Source: Capillidium heterosporum
Lineage: Eukaryota > Entomophthoromycota > Entomophthoromycetes > Entomophthorales > Capillidiaceae
Assembly: GCA_016630905.1 (NCBI GenBank)
Contig: WBMQ01000009.1
Coordinates: 1,116,001 to 1,180,000, forward strand
Length of the DNA: 64,000 nt
Reading direction: 5' to 3'
Of the stretch, positions 57,230 to 64,000 are shown piece by piece. The position numbers and the translations under genes are program-made. A model generated the notes under the pieces. It worked only from the letters and a program-made list of their open reading frames with translations. It did not search any database and had not been told where the DNA came from. Numbering within the stretch: the first letter of the stretch is position 1; each line of letters opens with the position of its first letter.

Positions 57230-57989
57230 ATGTTATCAAGTAAATTTACTTTTTGCACATCAGTTACTAATTTTCTCAACCTTAGATCAACTCGTAGCCT
57301 TAAAATTTCTGCTCTTAGCCCTAGGAGTGTCTTGCCAGTCCATACTCAAGCATCCCAATTTCTTTTACAAAGTAGCGACCGTAGTATATGACGGGATCAA
57401 TGTCCTAAACCTAGCTGGCCCTGAGGAAGCCTTTGCAATTTATCCCTCAAACTTTGATGTCACGACGGTAGGTAAGCGCTCCAAATCTCAAGTTAGTACC
57501 GAGTCCAACGGGTTCAAATTCAACACAGAGATGTCTTTAGAGGAAGCAAACTCTATATTGAACTTTCCAAACTTCAACATGGTTTTTATCCCTGGCTCTC
57601 AGTCTCACTACAAAGATATTATAGCCGACAAGGAGTTTATATCCCAGCTTAAACAGTTGGTCCAAAGCGCAAAACTCGTCTTAACCTCAGGTACCGGTTC
57701 CTTGATCTTGGCTGCTACTGGTGAATTGAATGGAAAGGATGCTACGACCGTTAAGTCTGACTTTAAGGAAGCCACCTCAAGCTACAAAGATACAAATTGG
57801 GATTATAAAGCTCGATGGGTTCACGACAAAAGTGGGAAGTTTATAACGGCGAGTGGTATCTCTTCATCAATCGATGCTAGTTTGTACTTAGTCAAGCATG
57901 TGCTTGGACAAGGGCTATCTACTGTTTCGCAGGTTGGTATGGAGTGGGAGACTAATAGCAGCTCGTTGAACGACACCTTTGCCACATAA
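57230..57989 (+). CDS. secreted DJ-1/PfpI-like protein lacking catalytic residues
   Basis: Two exons: a 10-nt first exon (57230-57239, ATGTTATCAA), a 46-nt intron (57240-57285) and 57286-57989; 237 residues. This start is chosen over upstream codons because it rebuilds a signal peptide (MLSNQLVALKFLLLALGVSC) and copies the exon structure of paralogue A. Conserved parts: VVYDGINVLNLAGPEEAF, MVFIPGSQSHY, KARWVHDKSGKFITASGISS and SIDASLYLVKHVLGQG. The family Asp is Asn here (N45, VLNLAGP) and the nucleophile Cys is Gly (G139, VLTSGTGSLI). The fold seems intact but the enzyme chemistry should be lost, so it is probably a pseudoenzyme with a binding or structural role. The frame is open with no decay. 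Confidence 0.82.
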
Positions 57990-58875
57990 ATTTTTTAAAT
58001 AAAGGTGTTTAGTTTATGAGCACTAAGTTGAAGCTTTAAATAATTTGTATAAATACATAATTTTTGCTAGAAAGGTGCATAAGAAAACTTTGGATTACAT
58101 CAGTTTATATCTTTAAAAAGGAGTGTTGAGGCGGTCGATCTGAGCTCTTAACCCAACATGAAGAAATTTAGTTGAAATCTAACTTTGAGTTGCAATTGCT
58201 TATCGGATTTATATTCCTAAATTAGGAAATATTGACTTGTCAAGGAATTCATCTTAATTTGACTAATTACCTTATCTATTCATTTTGTTTATGAAGGGTG
58301 GCAGTTTGTAAAACCAACGCAAGTTATCGAGGACAGTACTTGACAGTATATATTGGCTTTTGATAGATATCAACTAAGCTCTTCAGCTAAGTCGTATATG
58401 GAACATCAGATTATTTTATTTTTAGGTAGCCTACATTTGTGCTGCTGCCCGACAATGTGCTTCGGATTACGCATTTCAATTTTTCATCTATCCTATTCTC
58501 ACGGTTTAAATCATTATCCACCCAATTCCCATCATCCTGAATTTCCACTAGTGTACTTAAAATTTCTAAGATCGACTTCCCATTATGGATATAGTTTTCG
58601 TCCACTTTGGAGTTTGGATCTTCAAATTGCCACCTTACAGATTAATCAAAGCCTAAATTTAGTGGTAGATTACTGCTATTAGAACACATATCCTACCTTT
58701 TCGTTGAGAAAGAACCAACTTACAGGTTGCCAAGTTATGAATTTCCCCAGAACTATAGTATATATACTAGGACTCTTGCTCAGAGAAGAAGGAGTGAGCT
58801 TTTCATATGTTGATTTGGTTTTGTTGGTTTTAGAGATCTTTTTGATCGTTTTGGGATATAAATTTCTAGTTTGAA
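57990..58875. other. intergenic region with minus-strand coding scraps
   Basis: Two minus-strand stretches look protein-like: 58735-58860 (KKISKTNKTKSTYEKLTPSS up to IVLGKFITWQP, then a GTAAGT donor) and 58411-58660 (WQFEDPNSKVDENYIHNGKS up to TNVGYLKIK and a stop). I could not join them in one frame. They may be exons or relics of the gene upstream at 58876. Confidence 0.35.
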
Positions 58876-59580
58876 TTAGTTTAAGGTTTTTAAGACTTCT
58901 AGCCTATTGTAAGGTCCAGGGAAGTACCACTGGATCCAACTAATGATGATTCCATATTGAGAGCTAATAATGTGGTGGGTGAGGAAAGTGAGACTAACAC
59001 CCATCACTGCATTAATGATAAAGGCCTGGATTCTCCGGAGGGCAGGTCGGATAGCCAAGTAAAGGAAATACATCGTGAGGAGTGCCCACACGATAGTAGT
59101 CACGTCCCAGTTCCAAGAGGGGATAGAGGGAACATAAGAAGACTTAGGTACGGACTGGGGCTGGACTGGAGGGAACCTATCAGGTGAAAGCTGGGAAACA
59201 GCCGGTGCTACCATATTAAAATCAAAGATATGGGTGGGCTGGTAGGTTAACGTTGGCTCGAAAAGGTTGATCGTATTAGTAATATTAATCGCCCAAAGGA
59301 GGTGAGATTCAAGAGTAGCAAGGATTGTTAACAAGTAATAAGAGGTAGGGAGGACAGGGGGATTAGACCACATAGGAACACTATGCTGAAACAAGGATAT
59401 GAGTAAAGAGACAAGACTTTATTCAAAGCTAAGAAACGAAATCAGGCTATCGCAACAGCTATGGCTGGAAATTGAGGTGAGTAACAGCTATGAAATAGTG
59501 AGGTGGAACGTTTTCAAGATGCAAGCCTTTAGTGGCATCCCAAGGGTTTAAATACTCTTTTGGTATCTTGATAATACTTG
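58876..59580 (-). CDS. multi-pass membrane protein of unknown family, partial model
   Basis: Two exons join in frame: 59580-59486 (IIKIPKEYLNPWDATKGLHL, ENVPPHYFIA) and, after a 100-nt intron (GTTACT...TTTCAG), 59385-58876 (HSVPMWSNPPVLPTSYYLLT and on). The second exon has hydrophobic segments near YYLLTILATLESHLLWAINI, TTIVWALLTMYFLYLAIRPA and FIINAVMGVSLTFLTHHII and ends in TAA at 58876. More 5' exons must exist: a membrane-like exon lies at about 59934-60021 (SLYSLFVNFFSLYGVLTTVA), but its connection is unresolved. It may be an intact gene with small exons or a decaying one. I do not recognise the family. Confidence 0.45.
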
Positions 59581-60901
59581 CTGATTATCAAAATTTCGAT
59601 ATCAAGATGCTATGCTGATAATAGCTGGGGTTCCTAAATTATAGCCGAAACTAAGAGTATGAAAAATACTCAAGAATATCTAATAGGTAGAACAAATTTC
59701 TAATCAAAACTAGTTATAAATGAGAAGTAGAAAAATCGAAAGTTGGTAAGAGAAAAATGATGTGATAATGCAAAGAAAATAGGTTGATTATTTCATACTA
59801 GGAATTGTAACAATCGAGGCTGTTACACCTATAGTTTTGTGGGAATTAAGAGTTTGAAGTACTTTTATTAGTTATAAAGTAGCTACTATATTATACTAGC
59901 CAGTGTTGAGAAATGTCCACCAAGAACACTTACCAAGCAGAAGTTAGCCAGGCAGCAACAGTAGTTAATACTCCATAAAGGCTAAAGAAGTTGACAAAAA
60001 GGCTATACAAAGAGGAAAATTGTGCCTAGAATCTGATCCAGAGGTGGTAAGCAGACAGAAATACTCTGATCGTAGCCATGAGGCTAAGGAACGTAGTCAA
60101 ATTCACTGGTTTAAATTGAGTTTTAAGATTCAGTTCAGATCAGTGCAGCTCTCAGCCTTGGAGAGATGCAAATTCTCAGTTTTAAATTATACTACGCAGG
60201 GAGTTTATACTATGCCAATAGCAGAAGGAAATATCAACTGGTTCAATACGTTTACCTAATAATTACTTGGCTTGCTACTAAATTAACCATGTAGCTTATA
60301 TAGATTACTCATCTTCAGTAGTAGGTACCCTGGATATTGGTGGTTAGTGCTCTACCCAACCTCCAGTACCAATGTCCATATTGGTTTTCTAGGCAAGCAT
60401 CAATGATTTTAATACAGAGATTGATCTGGGATAGTCAATGCAAAGTTAAGTGCTCAATTCCTGCTAATGGAAAAGTGAACTTCTAGCATCAATAGATTAT
60501 ATGTTGGAACGATAGTCTGAGTCTGGGATATGATCTTAATTCTAGTTAGTAAGCGAAACTGCAGGCTGGTTTAGAAAGATTTCCTTACACTATTATTAAT
60601 TAGATACAATAGCTTCTTAAACCTTATAGTAACTATTTAGTAATCTAATATTCTAATGCTACATTAATTAAGCTTTTTAATTTTATGTAATACTATCAAA
60701 AATTAAGTATTTACAATACAGGCTTTAGCTTATCAACCCTGAGCACAATGTGCTAATAAAGGCTCAGATTCAAAAATCCTAGCTAAAAAAGGCTTAACAA
60801 ATTCCCTGCACTATAAATTTGCACTTGACCTTTCACCTTTTTAATTAGCAACAAATTCAACAGAAGATAGAACCGACACTAAATAAATTGATAAGTTAAA
60901 A
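59581..60901. other. 5' part of the membrane-protein locus and spacer
   Basis: Contains the membrane-like minus-strand exon at about 59934-60021 with a GTAAGT donor; other stretches have stops in all frames. No gene could be completed here. The right part is the promoter region of the CHL4 gene. Confidence 0.4.
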
Positions 60902-62177
60902 ATGAAATTGGATCCATCGATATTTAGAAAGTTCAACCGACTTGAACGTAAGGACATCTACACCTTGTTAGTATTGTTTATAAGTCAATCCCAGTTGGAA
61001 AATAAAAAGGGATTGCTAACCAACTTGCGTAAGGATAATTCCAAATTGACTAAGCGGCAGTTTATTTTAACTTGGGCTGAACTAACAACTGTAGGTAGCT
61101 ATATTGAATCTCTCATTTACTAATTTTTTAAATTTCATTTAGGGAAATAAACTTAGTTCACTACAAGAGGCACAGCTAGAAATGACCTGTAAATTTTGAA
61201 TCAAAACTTTTTTGTAACTGTAAATTTAGATTATTTAAGGCATCCCACCAAGTTAAGCTGGTCTTTGTTTGTAGGGAAGCGTACCAAGTTGACCGATTTT
61301 GAAAGTAATTGTTACCATCTATTTGTTTCTTTATTAAATTTATAAACCAATTTAGAACAGCTAGCTTCAATAAAAGACTTATCTTTACAGCTACAAAGGA
61401 CGTTACAAGCCTACTTCCCAACCGTAAGTTTTATTTTTCAATGCTGATAGTGATACTATTGTTAATTAGGACACTTACGCTATAAAGGTGGAAAACAAAG
61501 TTTGGATACGCGTAAAAAGTCAACTTAAAACCAACTTGTCAACATCTTGTGTACTGATAATTCAGCCGAATACCAATACTTTGTTAGCTTCGACGATGGA
61601 ACCCAACTTTCAACCTTTTTTATTACAGGTAGCTCATGGTATCGGCTAAAGTAGTCTAATTTTTATTTTGTAGGCAATCCAAAGCTTATTCAATTTTGAG
61701 ACGATAAGACAAAGTGAAAATTTGACAGGAAACTGTAGAGATCCCAACGACCTTTTGAACATTAACTTCCATCGAGAGATTATTGGACCTAGAGATATCT
61801 ACCGACACCAGCAGCAACCCTTCTCCACCGACTTTGCCAACAACCATCAAGTAGTCCACCCTTTCCAAGGCCAGAGCCAGGATTCAATAGGTAGAATTCA
61901 AGTTAAGGACAGTCAAGTGGAAAATTGTAGTTTAAAGTACAATGCCGAACTCAACGCTCGAAACGCTTTGAAGTTTGGTAATTTGAATTTACCCAAATTA
62001 GAAAAGGTAGATCTCAATACCAAGCTGAACTTGTTCGATGATATTGCTATTGATGTAGATATAAGTATCCATGGGGACCACGTCTTAACTGGGTTGAGAT
62101 ACCTCAACAGCCAATTTGAATTGAACGACAGCTTGGTAGATCTAAATTCACTATTGAATGGTAAAGTTACTATTTAA
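60902..62177 (+). CDS. CHL4: inner-kinetochore protein Chl4/CENP-N (Mis15)
   Basis: CENP-N/Chl4 pairs with CENP-L/Iml3 in the constitutive centromere network and reads CENP-A nucleosomes. Exons: 60902-61090, 61143-61188, 61230-61304, 61356-61423, 61470-61628, 61674-62177, totalling 346 residues in one clean frame. The N-terminal helical part has LTKRQFILTWAELTT and YLRHPTKLSWSLFVGKRTKL. The middle part has VENKVWIRVKSQL and SCVLIIQPNTNTLLAST, like the CENP-N segment written as P-hx-W-hRI...IhhhhP.T...h.s. The C-terminal part has IHGDHVLTGLRYLNSQFELN, matching the family F.GsdVl.GL..L motif. Sequence identity to any one member is low, so the call rests on motif order and length. Confidence 0.65.
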
Positions 62178-62218
62178 AAATAATAAACATGTGCTATATC
62201 GATTTTTAAGGTTTGGCA

Positions 62219-63584
62219 TTAAGCTTTATTAAAATGATTTACTTTATCTATTACCAATTTATAGAACAGTAGTTTTCTATTTGCATCTAAAGTGCTCCAC
62301 ACTTTCCTAAAGAACTGGACCTTGGCTTCGAATTTCTTGTTGAATTTGGAGTTGGTTGGCCAATTTCTATTCCAATCTAGTAAATGGCAGAAAATCTTAT
62401 CGACTTTATCAACTGAGTTTTGGTTCGAATCAACGTTGAAGATCTGCAACAAATCTTTGTAGCCTAAAGCAACTAGTTCCTTGCGATTCTCCAAGTTGAA
62501 TATAGGCTCTATATTTAAAAAGTAGAGATACTGGTCAATTTCTAGTACACTTGGTTGAAGGTTGAGGAGGTCAGGAGTCAGCTTTTGAAACGTATCCAAT
62601 ATCTCGTGGCCTCCATCTTTACCAAAAGTTCGATAACATACCGTGTAACCAAAGATAACCATGACTATTTGAGTTAAAACTACTGAAAAGTTGAGTTGTT
62701 TAGGTAGATTGATAATAGGAGGCGGTTGTAAAGTTGGCTGATTATCGTAAGCGACATGGGAGATGGAGCTATCGTCTTGTTTATAATACCAAGGTAAGGT
62801 TGTAGGTAGGAGTTGGTCGATATCAATCTTTTGGGAATGTTGCGCCAGTTTTATAAACTCTTGGCGTTGTTTAAAGGTTAAGGCATCCCATAACTCTCTC
62901 TCCTCTATACTTTCCATCTCATCTATAAAGTGTAGTTTAGTTTTCATATACTTTAGCAAAGTTACCAAGTTCGAGGCCGGAAAACCTATCAACCAGCTGA
63001 GCTTCCAAATCAGAATCTAAACAATAAAACATTACTAGATATAAGAGAGGTTAGCATTACTTTCTGAATTGCCATCCATATCCAATTCACTTTCCAAATT
63101 GGCCTTCAACTTTAACCAGTCTAAAGAATCCTTTTCTAATTCGTCGTTGTGATTTGACAAGATCTTTAACGTTTTGTCCTTGTTATCGTCGGTTGTCGTC
63201 GTATTCTTCAAGTGAGTCTCAAACTCCTTCTTATAAAATTTTTCGCTGCAAGCTTCATGTTCCTATACAAAATAAATGAATTAATATATTCTTAAAAGAA
63301 GGCTTAAAATTACCTTGGACTTGTAACAGTTTAAATTACAGTAGCTTATACTACATTTTGGGCAGGCATATTGACTTGGGTTGACTTTACAACTAATAGC
63401 GAATGAATAGATTAATATTGTTATAAATGTTTAAATTAAATAGATACATTTTACATATAATCACTTGATTAGAAGCAGGCTGCACTGTCTCTACAAATTT
63501 AATAGACTGGTTATCTACATCGGCCCGATTGGATTTCTTAGTTATCGTTATCAGCTCTTCTACGTCTTCTTTACCCAACACCAT
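62219..63584 (-). CDS. ZNHIT2: HIT-zinc-finger protein, ZNHIT2-like
   Basis: ZNHIT2 helps R2TP/Rvb1-Rvb2 assemble snRNPs and other complexes. Exons (minus): 63584-63448, 63392-63314, 63262-63061, 63016-62952, 62917-62219, giving 393 residues. Splicing after AT and before TTG rebuilds the zf-HIT: CKICKVNPSQYACPKC, SYCNLNCYKSKEHEAC. It is followed by an acidic linker, LVDRFSGLELGNFAK, ELWDALTFKQRQEFIKLAQ and LLPTTLPWYY, the ZNHIT2 order (finger, RLxGLDL, LWxxLTxxEExEF, LPxWxPWW). The last intron is only 34 nt (62918-62951) and ends GATGAG. Without it the frame appears broken. The C-terminal half is helical and poorly conserved. Confidence 0.78.
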
Positions 63585-64000
63585 TGAACTTTGAATTTTC
63601 TAAGCTGAATGAAAACTGCCACAACTATTTTGGCTTTCCCTTTTGCGTTTCTTTCAGAACATTTCCATTTTACTTATGAGTGTATATCCAATGAAACAGA
63701 GTAAAATGAAAATTTTGATGAGAATTATTGACTGATATAGATCTAACAAATAGAATTCATGCCTATTATATAGCTTCCTAAAAAGGCCAAGAATTAAACT
63801 GCATTTTCAAATTTGAAGGATGGCAATCGGCAAATATTTAGTAAACTTTCCAAACTTTACTTTTTCAAAGCAACGTCACATCCTTCGCTTTGTTCGACTT
63901 CAACACTTCAAGATAGAGTACAGATATCAACTATATCAGCAGCTCATACCTTAACTTATTCAAATATGAGAAGGGTGGTTGTGTTGATATGTAACATCCA
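63585..64000. other. intergenic region to the window edge
   Basis: AT-rich; an ATG at 63966 opens a frame (MRRVVVLICNI) that runs off the window and could be the first codons of a secreted or membrane protein, but 35 bases are too few to judge. Confidence 0.3.

Noticed and set aside
62918-63016. Apparent +1 frameshift in the ZNHIT2-like gene
   Set aside because: A 34-nt intron explains it and restores the known motif order.

Overview
The window is nuclear DNA of an AT-rich, intron-dense fungus. Genes encode standard fungal proteins (ATP1, ALG5, NHX1, MED4, TIM13, RRP9, VPS24). They are interrupted by short GT-AG introns, mostly 34 to 70 nt, often with a CTAAC/CTAAT-like branch site just before the acceptor. 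TAA, TAG and TGA all end genes, and CTG is read as Leu at conserved positions of ATP1, so the code is standard. A rhodopsin-like seven-helix receptor points to an early-diverging lineage; Entomophthorales (Conidiobolus and relatives) would fit, but this is inference. No virus, transposon, CRISPR array or bacterial-style operon was seen.

Layout. 1-7.3 kb: tail of a cut-off gene, a FluG/class-I-like glutamine synthetase family gene, an orphan GPCR and a small DUF202 membrane protein. 7.8-12 kb: KU70 (non-homologous end joining) converging on ALG5 (dolichyl-P-glucose synthesis). 13.6-20.3 kb: a Thr-rich 23-residue tandem-repeat wall protein, a tiny secreted protein and an unknown acidic protein. 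22-26 kb: ATP1, VPS24 (ESCRT-III) and a decayed VPS24 copy. 26.4-36.2 kb: one uninterrupted 3267-codon gene for a secreted cysteine-repeat protein. 37-45 kb: MED4, tRNA-Cys, NHX1, a type I membrane protein and TIM13. 45-48.9 kb: gene-poor, with one pseudogene. 48.9-53.2 kb: RRP9, a very compact HP1 protein and mitochondrial ribosomal bL19. 54.6-58 kb: a pair of secreted DJ-1/PfpI proteins, one of which has lost its catalytic residues. 58.4-60 kb: an unresolved membrane-protein gene. 60.9-63.6 kb: CHL4/CENP-N and a ZNHIT2-like protein.

Most genes are independent housekeeping units. Two themes stand out. First, the cell surface: the repeat wall protein, the small secreted protein, the giant Cys-repeat protein, the mucin-like membrane protein, the GPCR and the secreted DJ-1 pair. 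Second, five otherwise well-preserved genes (KU70, ALG5, the Thr-rich repeat gene, ATP1 and VPS24) carry eight apparent single-base insertions in total, all +1 and none -1. The other reconstructed genes, including the 9.8 kb ORF, close without any. This is either clustered sequence error or recoding. It is the observation most worth testing.
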